Source: a bacterium
Lineage (GTDB): Bacteria; UBP15; UBA6099
Direction: 5' to 3'
NCBI GenBank assembly: GCA_029564595.1
Contig: JAKQPS010000195.1
Location: 1 to 44,335 of the forward strand
Length of the DNA stretch: 44,335 nt
Every line of letters begins with the position of its first letter. Within the stretch, counting starts at the first letter, position 1. Of this stretch, positions 35,962 through 44,151 are shown piece by piece. Made by a program: the position numbers and the translations under genes. Below the pieces are notes generated by a model. It was not told the DNA's origin and did no database searches. It worked only from the letters and a program-made list of their open reading frames with translations.

Positions 35962-36882
35962 ATGAACCTTAAAGAAGCTATATGTTTATTCCTTTCTGAC
36001 CTCAAGCGGAAAGGTTACTCCTCTAAAACTGTCAAAGCCTACGAATTCGACCTCGGAAAACTTTCTGATTTCCTTTCAGGCCAATCCAACATGCCGGACA
36101 CCGCAATCCCGGTGTCCAGCATCAACACTAACGATCTCAGGCGTTGGGCAGACCTCTGCTTGGACAACAACAATACACCCCGGACACTTTCTCGTAAGAT
36201 GGCAACCTGTAAATCTTTCTTTAGATTCCTTGTAATCGAAAGCATTGTTGAGATAAATCCCGCAGACAGGGTTTCACTGCCAAAAACGCCTAAAAAACCG
36301 CCCTCTGCATTGTCTCAAGACGAGATTAGACAGCTAATCAACGCCCCTGTCCCTGAAGAGAGAGACTATCTTCGCAACAAGGCTATTCTATTATTAATGT
36401 ACAGCGCGGGCCTGCGCGTAAGCGAAATTGTGTCTATGAAGATGGAGCAGTTGCTGCTGGAGCGTCAGGCAGTGCGGGTGAGGGGGAAGGGGGCCAAGGA
36501 TCGCATCCTGCCCCTTGCCGACTCCTCTAGAAAGGCTATAATCGACTATTTCTTGGAAAGGGAGAAGAAACTCCCTAACTCAATAGACCCCAAGGCTCCC
36601 GCTTTTATTACCTCGAAAGGCGAGCCTTTAACTGTTAGAATGATTCAATATATGGTATATAAATATGGTAAAACAGCAGCTATACCCCTACATGTTCATC
36701 CGCATCTTATTCGACATTCTATCGCCACCCACCTCATCGAGGAGGGATGCAGCGTTGAGGCGGTAAGACAAACTCTAGGACATGAGGATCTCGCAACAAC
36801 GTCAATTTACTTAAAAGCCTCCTCAAAATTTTTAAAAGACGAACATCAAAAGTATAACCCGTCCGATAAACTTTCAGAATAA
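35962..36882 (+). CDS. XerC/D-like tyrosine recombinase
   Basis: A 306-residue site-specific recombinase, the usual Xer length. The N-terminal SAM-like core-binding domain (~1-90) includes FLSDLKRKGYSSKTVKAYEFDL and LSRKMATCKSFFRFL. The catalytic domain is complete: Arg152 in SAGLRVSE, the Lys hairpin VRGKGAKDR, His248 and Arg251 in HLIRHSIATHL, His274 in LGHEDL and nucleophile Tyr283 in SIYLKAS. It could resolve chromosome dimers at a dif-like site or move a genetic element. It sits alone inside the AT-rich island, with palindromes on both sides. Its GC content is higher than the DNA around it, so it is the only clearly conserved gene between 33.7 and 38.2 kb. Confidence 0.92.
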   Translation: MNLKEAICLFLSDLKRKGYSSKTVKAYEFDLGKLSDFLSGQSNMPDTAIPVSSINTNDLRRWADLCLDNNNTPRTLSRKMATCKSFFRFLVIESIVEINPADRVSLPKTPKKPPSALSQDEIRQLINAPVPEERDYLRNKAILLLMYSAGLRVSEIVSMKMEQLLLERQAVRVRGKGAKDRILPLADSSRKAIIDYFLEREKKLPNSIDPKAPAFITSKGEPLTVRMIQYMVYKYGKTAAIPLHVHPHLIRHSIATHLIEEGCSVEAVRQTLGHEDLATTSIYLKASSKFLKDEHQKYNPSDKLSE

Positions 36883-38180
36883 ATTATCGATAAATAATAA
36901 TAAAACGCAATTAAAACATAATATTGTTTACAAAATTATTGTTTTACCACCTCATATCGCTCACCTAGCAAAAATAACACGCTTAATCTAATCAAGAAAA
37001 TAGCCCATTCTGTCTCTCTTCTCGGCGGCATAAACTAGGGAGGCCATATTTCATAAAATTCAACAAATGTTTGAAACGCCTTTTCATCGTGTAATAATTT
37101 GTACAAGTTTGTCTTCTAATTCATGTGCTTAATATTATTATTTATGTCTTGTTAATCGATAACAATCAGGATGTAATAAATCATTTATTATACAGCAGTC
37201 TAAAAATATATCATCAAATAATCGGCTTATATATCGCTACTATTTAGATTGTTAATATTTTCGGCCACGCACAATATATTGCGAGTATTTATATTTTTTA
37301 TCACACAGTAAATTTTAGAAAACACAACACAAACGCAAGGGTGTTTGTTTTGTGTGTTTTTATGATTTCATGATTTTGCCATTTCAAACCACGCTATCTC
37401 TACACTTTTTTATTAGTCCTGAAACAGTCGCGAAACAGTCGAAAAAAGCTAGCTAATTTGCTCGATTGCCATGCTTCATGGATGCCGCGCGGCCAAAATA
37501 TTCTTTCTACGATAGCAATATTTATGGACACGGCGTAGGATGCGATAAATCTGCGTCGGCTTTGGGCGCACATTTTAGATCCGGCTGATATTTCGATCCC
37601 TACATACAAAAATAGGGTTGGCGATGTTTTGACCACCGCCATCCCCCGACTTTTCTGATATCCGATGTCCTGTCATCAGATTAATCTTGAGCAGGGGTCC
37701 TTCGGAGCTTCTTCAGCCCCGGGTGCTGGATAATCCGATCTTCGCGCTCAAAAAGTCCGCTGGGAAAGATGCGTCGCAAAGTATTTTTGGTCTCAGCCGC
37801 GCAGTATAATAGCGGGACAGAAAGATGCGGCTCCACTAGCTGAAGCTCCGTGTTGATAAAAACGATTGCTTCTTTGTTATTGTGGCCGTCAAGACGGCGA
37901 TATATCCGAAAATTGCTTCACAAGTCCGCATTTGCCGTTTTCGCCAGCGGATTCGGCGCAAGCGCGCAGTGCGGGAGCCGGGACCGCCTTGTGTTGCATC
38001 CATACTGATTGCATTCCGGGACTGTTTAGAACAGTAATTCTATATATCATAGAATTAAAAAGAATAATTAGATTTTAAAAGGGGGTTGTCTTGAATTAAG
38101 TTAAGTGATAAGCTTATAAACATTACAAAATGATTTAAAAGGTTGTTATAGTTTGCAAAATGAATAATTTGAATTTTTTG
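36883..38180. other. AT-rich DNA downstream of the recombinase
   Basis: About 1.3 kb without a supported gene. It holds an inverted repeat at 36913-36945 and TTTTGTGTGTTTTTATG near 37345. A more GC-balanced patch (37400-38000) has a minus-strand frame of 80 codons (37400-37642) containing LYVGIEIS, faintly like the start of IS110-type transposases, too weak to call. Confidence 0.4.
36913..36945. repeat. Imperfect inverted repeat after the recombinase
   Basis: AAAACATAATA...TTATTGTTTT around TTGTTTACAAAA, 30 bases after the stop. It is either a terminator or a dif-like recombinase site. Confidence 0.35.
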
Positions 38181-38209
38181 TTGACAGATGAATATTAAAA
38201 ATATAATAT
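38181..38209 (+). promoter_or_regulatory. Strong promoter of the HTH operon
   Basis: TTGACA at 38181-38186 and TAATAT at 38204-38209 (17-base spacing), with TATAAT two bases earlier. A second -10-like TAAAAT is at 38226. AGAGG lies just upstream of ATG 38257. Confidence 0.6.
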
Positions 38210-38256
38210 AGTTTTTAAGATGCGTTAAAATACATAATAGAGAGGAAAAGTGACCG

Positions 38257-38451
38257 ATGGAAGAATTCTATACGGTCAGAGAAATCGCAGAAATCCTCAA
38301 AGTGAATAAAGTCACCGTGCAGAGGTGGTGCAAGACGAAAGATCTGCCGGCGGTGAAGATCGGCAAGTCATACAGGGTAGAGAAGAACGACTTTGAGGAA
38401 TGGTACACGAAGAAAAAGGGAGAGCCGTTTCAGGGTTCTCTGAAGTTCTGA
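38257..38451 (+). CDS. Excisionase-like helix-turn-helix DNA-binding protein
   Basis: A 64-residue MerR-like/Xis-type domain: YTVREIAEILKVNKVTVQRW (helix-turn-helix), PAVKIGKSYRVEKNDFEEWY (wing and recognition end). Such proteins act as recombination directionality factors or small regulators. It lies 1.4 kb from the tyrosine recombinase and opens a three-gene set with the next two. Which role it plays here is inference. Confidence 0.82.
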   Translation: MEEFYTVREIAEILKVNKVTVQRWCKTKDLPAVKIGKSYRVEKNDFEEWYTKKKGEPFQGSLKF

Positions 38452-38515
38452 GTGGGCCGGTGACAATCTGGCAAAAGCGGAGATAAGAGAAAAAGAAAGA
38501 GGGACTTCTTCGAGG

Positions 38516-39184
38516 ATGGAAGAAGCGCTGACACTGAAGGAGATAGCGAATCGGCTGGGAACGCCCGAATCGAATTTGAGGTATTACCGAAACCGGATCG
38601 GCGATTTTCTGCCGTCTGTGGGCAAGGGCAGGAGAAGAAGATATCTGCCGGAGTCTATGGAAATATTCCGGCGAACGGTCGAGATGGTTCAGGAAGGCGT
38701 GTCGCTCGACCGGGTGTACAGGAATCTGGCGGCGGAAAGACCGATAGAGGCGGACACTGCGGGCGCGATTACGCAAGAGGCTCTCGCGGAGGATTTATCT
38801 AAAAAAATTGCTGAAAAAATCGCTATTTCCGGTTTATCAAAGAGCGATGCCGAAAGCGGCGCAATTCAAAAGCAATATATGGAAGAACTTGTCGGACGGC
38901 TGGAAGAAGCGGTTGGCCGACTGGGAATGAGAATCGAAGAAACGGCCGGGTATGGAGCGGGAGAATCGGAAGAACCGTTTAAGGCGGAGATTTCCCGGCT
39001 GATCATAGAGGTCGAAGAAAAAAGAGCTGAACTAAAGGAATTAAGAGAAGATTTGAGAAAGAAGGACGCGATAATCGAGCGGCAGAAAGAACAGTTGCTC
39101 GAAGCGCGAAGCGGAAGGCTAAACATAGAGAAGGAATTGACCGAAATAAGGGCAATTCTGGAGAGAGCGTCGTCCGGAAGATAG
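38516..39184 (+). CDS. MerR-like HTH protein with long coiled coil
   Basis: A 222-residue protein. The N-terminal ~70 residues are a MerR-type winged HTH (LTLKEIANRLGTPESNLRYY, RRRRYLPESMEIFRRTVEMV). The rest is charged helical sequence with a coiled coil at ~155-215 (IEVEEKRAELKELREDL, ERQKEQLLEARSG). The RacA-like plan, MerR HTH plus coiled coil, is known in chromosome-anchoring and partition proteins; a perfect parS lies 1 kb downstream. That link is inference. It has no ligand-binding Cys as in metal-sensing MerR. A GAGGG lies about 13 bases upstream. Confidence 0.7.
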   Translation: MEEALTLKEIANRLGTPESNLRYYRNRIGDFLPSVGKGRRRRYLPESMEIFRRTVEMVQEGVSLDRVYRNLAAERPIEADTAGAITQEALAEDLSKKIAEKIAISGLSKSDAESGAIQKQYMEELVGRLEEAVGRLGMRIEETAGYGAGESEEPFKAEISRLIIEVEEKRAELKELREDLRKKDAIIERQKEQLLEARSGRLNIEKELTEIRAILERASSGR

Positions 39185-39216
39185 CGCCGGATGAGCGCCG
39201 AACAGGGGAAAATTGA

Positions 39217-39717
39217 GTGGAAAGGCCCAAACCGCCCAGACCTGATAGAGTGCGCGACATAAACAGCGGCAGCACATGGGGATGGGTTGATCACAGACTG
39301 GAATGGTGGCTCGAGGACCTCACACAAGAGGAGGTTCTTTTATATTTTTACCTGATAATGAAAAGCGATCGCAACGGTTGTTCGTGGTGTTCGACGCGCG
39401 AGATGCAGAAAAGGCTCAAAATGGGGCCGTCCACAATCATCCGCGCCCGCCAGATGTTGGAAGAACGCGGCTTGATCGCCGCCGAAAAAGACGAACTCAG
39501 CCAGAGATATATATATCAGGTGATGTCGTTGCCGATACAGGAAAACGAACGGCTGCAGATACCGATGATAAAGAAGGGGCGGCCGGCGAAAAAAAGCGGC
39601 TCAAAATCAAGCAAAAATGAAGCCGTCGCCCAAACGCCCGCTCCTGATTCCTCTCCCGATCCCGAAGCAGGCAAACGGTATCTGGATGAAATCATGGGAA
39701 GACTTAGCAGGCCGTAA
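39217..39717 (+). CDS. Winged-HTH (replication-initiator/DnaD-like or HTH_36) protein
   Basis: A 166-residue protein. Residues ~20-105 carry a winged helix (LTQEEVLLYFYLIMKSDRNG, STREMQKRLKMGPSTIIRA, RQMLEERGLIAAEKDE), as in HTH_36 and plasmid replication-type proteins. The C-terminal ~60 residues are basic and Pro/Ser-rich, ending in a small helix (KRYLDEIMGRL). The GTG start has AGGGGA eight bases upstream and lies 32 bases after the preceding stop, so it is in the same operon. Confidence 0.7.
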   Translation: MERPKPPRPDRVRDINSGSTWGWVDHRLEWWLEDLTQEEVLLYFYLIMKSDRNGCSWCSTREMQKRLKMGPSTIIRARQMLEERGLIAAEKDELSQRYIYQVMSLPIQENERLQIPMIKKGRPAKKSGSKSSKNEAVAQTPAPDSSPDPEAGKRYLDEIMGRLSRP

Positions 39718-39887
39718 CGTCCGGAACTCTCTCTTTATCCCAACACTCCAACATTCCATCATGCCAATGCTTAGATGAATTTTCATTGATTTTGCGAGGA
39801 ACCTTCTTTTGCAACGTAATAAACAGTTTCTTGCGTCCTTTCTAACCTGAAAAACCGTTTTATCCCATATTCGCCGATAGAGCAGGC

Positions 39888-39920
39888 GAACCGGGGCGAT
39901 TGCTCAGAGTGACGAACTGC
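39888..39920 (+). repeat. Island-edge 33-bp motif, plus copy 1
   Basis: GAACCGGGGCGATT, 12 bases, GAACTGC. Pairs as an inverted copy with 33738-33770. Confidence 0.55.
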
Positions 39921-39926
39921 ATTGTT

Positions 39927-39960
39927 GCCGCCTCATTTATGTTTCGCAGAGGCGGTTTTG
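39927..39960 (+). terminator. Likely terminator of the HTH operon
   Basis: GCCGCCTC pairs with GAGGCGG, followed by TTTT. It lies about 210 bases after the last stop. The remaining 39718-40200 gap shows no gene. Confidence 0.45.
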
Positions 39961-40210
39961 CCCCGCCCGAAATGATGGCGTTGTTGAGCGCGGAACCCGC
40001 GCTACTGCGCTAAAATGCATATTTGAGCGTCGCTTTTTTATTCCCGCGAACAATCATTTCTAATCCCAGATACTATAATGATTTTTAAATGGTTTTACCT
40101 GTCGCGCGCCACAACGGGGTGTGGGCGGCCACCCGGCACAATGGGTAGAATCATATAATACTCCGCACAACATCCGTATCAATAGAAAACCTAGTGTTTC
40201 AAAATTAAAT

Positions 40211-40226
40211 TGTTTCACGTGAAACA
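40211..40226. promoter_or_regulatory. Perfect parS (ParB-binding) palindrome
   Basis: TGTTTCACGTGAAACA, an exact match to the canonical 16-bp chromosomal parS. It lies in an AT-rich non-coding stretch and its symmetry extends slightly into A/T flanks. ParB-CTP clamps would load here and, with ParA or SMC, move the replicon. No parA or parB is in the window. Confidence 0.8.
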
Positions 40227-40268
40227 AATTTCAGTAAAAATAGATTTTTATATCGGTTTCTGATATTA

Positions 40269-40283
40269 ACAGTATTTAACTGT
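40269..40283. repeat. ACAGT/ACTGT palindrome near parS
   Basis: ACAGT-ATTTA-ACTGT, 43 bases from parS; it may be a protein site or chance. Confidence 0.25.
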
Positions 40284-40352
40284 GATTGACTATATGTGCA
40301 TATACATTGCGCGCAGCTTTGTTGCTGTTTTGCTCTATCGGGGGGGCGGTTT

Positions 40353-40538
40353 TTATAAATCAAAAAGATCGCTTTTAGCGGCCAATAGTGAGGATGTCTT
40401 GAGAATTAAACCGGTTTCGTCAATGGGGAATACGGCTTCGTAAAATTCGCCGATAGCGTCGAATATTCTTAACTTTGACCAAACAAGATGGCTCGAGCCG
40501 TTTTGAAAAGGTTTTTTGTAAAAAACAACCTTTTTCAA
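40353..40538 (-). pseudogene. Possible C-terminal gene remnant
   Basis: A 61-codon minus-strand frame whose latter two-thirds look protein-like (SKLRIFDAIGEFYEAVFPID, ETGLILKTSSLLAAKSDLFD), while its start is in a palindrome. It may be the tail of a lost gene. I recognise no family. Confidence 0.25.
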
Positions 40539-40540
40539 AG
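40501..40540. repeat. A/T-centred palindrome
   Basis: TTTTGAAAAGG...CCTTTTTCAAA around TTTTTTGTAAAAAA, similar in plan to the palindromes at 28998, 29308 and 32290. Confidence 0.5.
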
Positions 40541-40961
40541 GGTTTTTTCCAAATCACCAAAGGCAAGAAACAGTTTTGAACGGCTTTTCTGGTTGAAATA
40601 GCAGTTTCAGCCCTGATTGTGTTCCGATAGCCTGTCTTCAAGCGCTTCCGTTTGTCTGACGGGGGTCGGCATTTCTGAAAGAGATCGTCATTAGACTGCG
40701 ACAGAACATAGCAACAAATGATAATCGTGTAATGATATTATTTTCGATATCCGAAAAACATTGGCGCCATCATATTTGATTCAAGCCCGGAACAGTATTG
40801 CGCGCAAAATACTTGCTCTGTTGTGTATTTTGTCAGCCTTTGCGTCTCCGCGACTTATAAGTAATCATCCGACTCAGGTCGTTTTCATTGCCATTGCTGA
40901 CCCGTGCCAACCCGATCTTCCACTGTGTTTAGATAATCCCGAATTCGTCGTCGGAGCCGTC

Positions 40962-40994
40962 AAACCGGGGCGATTGTTCTTAACGGCGAACTGC
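40962..40994 (+). repeat. Island-edge 33-bp motif, plus copy 2
   Basis: AAACCGGGGCGATT, 12 bases, GAACTGC. It lies inside a 93-codon frame (40761-41042) that has no other support. Confidence 0.55.
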
Positions 40995-41384
40995 TTCTCG
41001 CCCCAAAACACAGCTTGGGGGCGCCACCCTCTTTGTTCATGATTCCTATGTTCTATTCACTGCAAAAACGAGCCTTGAGTTCAGCGTTTCATCCGATCTG
41101 AATACCAGCGCCCCATTCCTGTCTAAGCATTCGAGTTGAATAGCTTATAAGGCGGTCCGCCGCAGGTCTTCTCCTTAGAAAGGAGGAGCCTCTAGAGACG
41201 AAAGAATTGGTGTCTGGTTGTATCTGCTATTCCCATCTCATAAAATTTGCCTGTTTAAGGACAGCGGCGGCAGCCGCAGCTTTTCGTATTAAATCAAAAA
41301 AGAGAATGGTTTTATTTCTTTTATTTCTTTTATTTTAAATACAGGGCAAAAACGTTATCCGTGAGAATCGGAATGTTACCGTGT

Positions 41385-41530
41385 GGAAACAGGGGCGCCT
41401 CCGGGGGGAAGCGGAGCGCTTCTGGCGGGAAAGGGCGCTTCACGAGAGAACCAGCGCTTCCGGGGAGAAGCAGCACAAAGGGGGCGTTACCCGCAAGAAA
41501 CAGCGTTTCTCCAGAGAAGCGCCTATTCCG
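41385..41530 (+). repeat. Degenerate tandem mini-hairpin array
   Basis: About seven units of roughly 19-24 bases (one near 30), each starting GAARC/GAAAC and carrying GCGCTTC or GCGTTTC, for example GAACCAGCGCTTCCGGGGA and GAAACAGCGTTTCTCCAGA. Several units fold on themselves (GAAGCG-GAG-CGCTTC, GAAAC-AGC-GTTTC). The surrounding 41043-42012 gap shows no supported gene; a CTCCTT/AAGGAG hairpin is near 41172. Confidence 0.5.
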
Positions 41531-42012
41531 AAATGAAACCGAGCTAATTCAACCGGGAACTGGTTATTGTAAAAAGACCATTTCTTAATATGATATTCAT
41601 TGCAATAAACGCAATCAAACGGCGTTGGACGAAGAAGGAAAGGAGAGTTATAAGACATCGCAAGGGAGACTTTAATACAATTTATGGGCAAATGGCGAAG
41701 AACGGGAAGGAGAGAATAAGCGAATTGTCCCAGTAGCCATCTTGAATTGCGAGGATTGGGAATTTCTGTCGGGGAGCCGTGTTTTGGACGCTTAATCAGG
41801 CTGTATCTGGCGCGCGGAGCAGGCGGGAGGGGCGTCAAGCATGGGCTTTGAAGAGGCTTAAAAGGGGTTTTTCGGCGGGCATTTCGCGGCGAGGCAAAGC
41901 TCATTTTCGCGAGCGGGCGGGATTTTTAAACTTGTACACGGAAGGTCGGGCGCGCGCGAAACAGGCGGCGGCGACGGCGGCAAAAAACCTGCCGGAATAA
42001 GTCCGGGGACGC

Positions 42013-42043
42013 TTGACTTTTGAGGCTGGTAAAGTATTATAAT
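42013..42043 (+). promoter_or_regulatory. Promoter of the TolB-like gene
   Basis: TTGACT at 42013-42018 and TATAAT at 42038-42043 (19-base spacing; overlapping TATTAT gives 16). The ATG at 42056 is 12 bases beyond, leaving a very short leader. Confidence 0.6.
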
Positions 42044-42055
42044 AACAATCGATTT

Positions 42056-43183
42056 ATGAGAAAAATCAGAATGATAAAAGCGATGGCGATGGCGACGATT
42101 TTGGCGGCGCAGGCGGCGGTTTGGGGCGGGTCTGCGGAGTGCGCGGAGGCGCGCGCGGGCGTTGCGCCGCCAGCCGCGGCAAGGCGGGGCGCGATCGACA
42201 TGCCCCGTTGGAGCCCGGACGGGGGCAAGGCCGCTTTCGTTTACGCGCTGGGCGGCGGCTCCGACGTCTACACCGTCGATGCCGACGGAACGGGCCTGAT
42301 GAACATTTCCCGCAGCCCGGGCAGAAACACGAACCCGGTGTGGAGCCCGGATGGCAAGTGGCTGCTGTTCACGTCCGACCGCAACAAGCAGACGGACATC
42401 TGCAAGGCGGACAGGGACGGCGGGCAGGTGGAGTGCTGGAAGAATCCGGGGGACGACATGTGGCCGGCGTGGAGCCCGGATGGGGCGACCATCGCTTACT
42501 GCAACTATGCCACCGGCGAGTCGCTTGTCTATCTGATGGACAGCGGGGGCGGGAACCGGCAACTGCTGCACGACGAGCGGGCGAGCCATCCCGCGTTTTC
42601 GTCCGACGGAAAAAAACTGGCGATGACGGCAAGCGGCAACCTGTTGGTGTACGACCTGAAGAGCCGCAAGAGCAAGAACATAACGAAGGCGCTGTTGGAA
42701 GGCTGGGTGGTGGAAGACACCATGCCCGTCTGGGCCCCAAGAGGCAACCGTATCGCCTTCATCGGCAAATATGAGGGATATGCGTCTGAGCTATACACGA
42801 TCGATTCAGACGGCGGCAAGGTGCGCCGCATATCTGAGACTCTGTATGAGAATTTCCTGCCCGCGTGGGAGCCTAAGAGCAAGGGCATCGCGTATTCGGC
42901 GTATGTGGCCGGGCGGCTGCCGGAGATATTCGTTTCCGAGCCTGAATCGCCTGTGAAGAAGCGGCTTACCGACAACTATGTCATCGAGATGGACCCGCGT
43001 TTTTCTCCGGACGGGAAGAAAATCCTCTTTGTGGCGCGCATAGGAACGAATACGGATATGTACATAATGGACGCGGAAGGCAAAACCGAGCCTGAAAAGT
43101 TTCTCAAAGAAGGGCTTCCGACGGTCGAGCAGATGAGAAAAAAAGCCGAAGCGGCTAGAAAGCGGAAAGCGGCCACTCAATAA
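42056..43183 (+). CDS. Secreted TolB-like PD40 beta-propeller protein
   Basis: A 375-residue exported protein. Signal peptide ~1-30 (basic start, Ala/Met-rich core, AECAEA cleavage). Six or more PD40/WD40-like blades carry the W/F-SPDG signature (RWSPDGGKAAFVY, VWSPDGKWLLFTSDR, AWSPDGATIAYC, AFSSDGKKLAM, RFSPDGKKILFVAR). It resembles the C-domain of TolB without the TolB N-domain, so a periplasmic protein-binding or peptidase-accessory propeller is likelier than true TolB. The C-terminus is a charged helix (EQMRKKAEAARKRK). The start is placed after the promoter, not at the longer frame from 42020 that would overlap it. Confidence 0.8.
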   Translation: MRKIRMIKAMAMATILAAQAAVWGGSAECAEARAGVAPPAAARRGAIDMPRWSPDGGKAAFVYALGGGSDVYTVDADGTGLMNISRSPGRNTNPVWSPDGKWLLFTSDRNKQTDICKADRDGGQVECWKNPGDDMWPAWSPDGATIAYCNYATGESLVYLMDSGGGNRQLLHDERASHPAFSSDGKKLAMTASGNLLVYDLKSRKSKNITKALLEGWVVEDTMPVWAPRGNRIAFIGKYEGYASELYTIDSDGGKVRRISETLYENFLPAWEPKSKGIAYSAYVAGRLPEIFVSEPESPVKKRLTDNYVIEMDPRFSPDGKKILFVARIGTNTDMYIMDAEGKTEPEKFLKEGLPTVEQMRKKAEAARKRKAATQ

Positions 43184-43375
43184 CCTATGACCGCTGCATA
43201 TACGGACAAGAAGCAAGGACAATAGCGCAACGCAATTGCTGAGCGCGCAAAAAACATAGCAACAAAAGAAATATATTGAAATGCCGACAATCTGTTTCGG
43301 AATAACAGACAAGGCGGCTTGTCCGGAAAAGTAGCAAAAAACAGGTCGTGTACGGACGAAAACGCGAAAGGGGCA

Positions 43376-43654
43376 ATGGACATGGAAGCGGCCGGAGCCA
43401 AAAGAGAACTGACGGGACAAGAGTTTGAGATCCGTTACAACATAAAGGGCAAGGGTGTTCTCGACGGAATATTCGGCGAATTCACGCCTGACCGGGGCCG
43501 CGTCATGCTAAAACAGCCTAAGCGAGACCGCGAGGTCGTGCTGGCAATCGAATATGAATCCCCGGAACAGTACGGAAGGATGCTCAAAACGCTGTGCGAA
43601 TGGTTAAAAAGCGAAGAGAAATTCTGCGAACTTGAAAACCTGATGCTTTATTGA
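43376..43654 (+). CDS. Small protein of unknown function
   Basis: A 92-residue soluble protein that I do not recognise. It shows alternating beta-like segments (FEIRYNIKGKGVLDGIFGEF, GRVMLKQPKRDREVVLAIEY) and a C-terminal helix (EQYGRMLKTLCEWLKSEE). The codon pattern is like a real gene. AAAGGGG lies a few bases before ATG 43376. The 43184-43375 gap shows nothing else. Confidence 0.6.
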   Translation: MDMEAAGAKRELTGQEFEIRYNIKGKGVLDGIFGEFTPDRGRVMLKQPKRDREVVLAIEYESPEQYGRMLKTLCEWLKSEEKFCELENLMLY

Positions 43655-43768
43655 ATACCGTAACAAGCGCGCAAGTCAAACAAAAACAAGAATTCCAAAA
43701 TTAGATAAATATGGGTTTGATGAAAAGATGATTTTGGTTTAGTGTTTTTGTGTGCGGGGAAATCTTCG

Positions 43769-43886
43769 AATAGATGAACCACAAAGACACGAAGACGCAA
43801 AGAGGGGATTTTATCAGGGCGAAGAGTTTATTGGTAATGTATTCCCTTGGTGGCTTTGTGTCTTAGTGGTAAATGGTAGTAGAGAT
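43769..43886. repeat. ACCACAAAG hairpin repeat, copy 1
   Basis: Left arm ACCACAAAGACACGAAG and right arm CTTTGTGTCTTAGTGGT, near-perfect complements around a ~40-base loop, ending AAATGGTAGTAGAGAT. This kind of hairpin is seen in many unrelated bacterial genomes. Confidence 0.7.
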
Positions 43887-43907
43887 AAGACTTCAAGCAG
43901 ACCACGG

Positions 43908-44014
43908 AATAGATGAACCACAAAGACACGAAGCCACAAAGCGCTAATTCTTTAGGCATTGATAAAGTATTCCCTTAGTGGCTTTGTGTCTTAGTGGTAA
44001 ATGGTAGTAGAGAT
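43908..44014. repeat. ACCACAAAG hairpin repeat, copy 2
   Basis: Same arms as copy 1, with GAAGCCACAAAG paired to CTTAGTGGC and a different loop. The loop differs while the arms are kept. Confidence 0.7.
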
Positions 44015-44151
44015 TGCCGGATGTCAAAATGTTGACAGAGGCAGGCGTCTTGAATTATTATCGGGGAGTAAAAAGCCGATGATAAGAAAAAGCAGGACTA
44101 CGGAAGCGTTGCGGCGGGATTGTATCATCTGTGAAAGCGAGGGGAGCGCGG

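Noticed and set aside
37400-37642. IS110-type transposase start (LYVGIEIS)
   Set aside because: Only a few residues resemble the family; the catalytic Asp is Glu and the rest shows no match.
40761-41042. 93-codon frame near the right motif copy
   Set aside because: It contains the 33-bp repeat, has no ribosome site, and resembles no family.
41440-41904. 154-codon minus-strand frame over the tandem array
   Set aside because: It reads through the tandem repeat and low-complexity DNA, with no recognisable domain.
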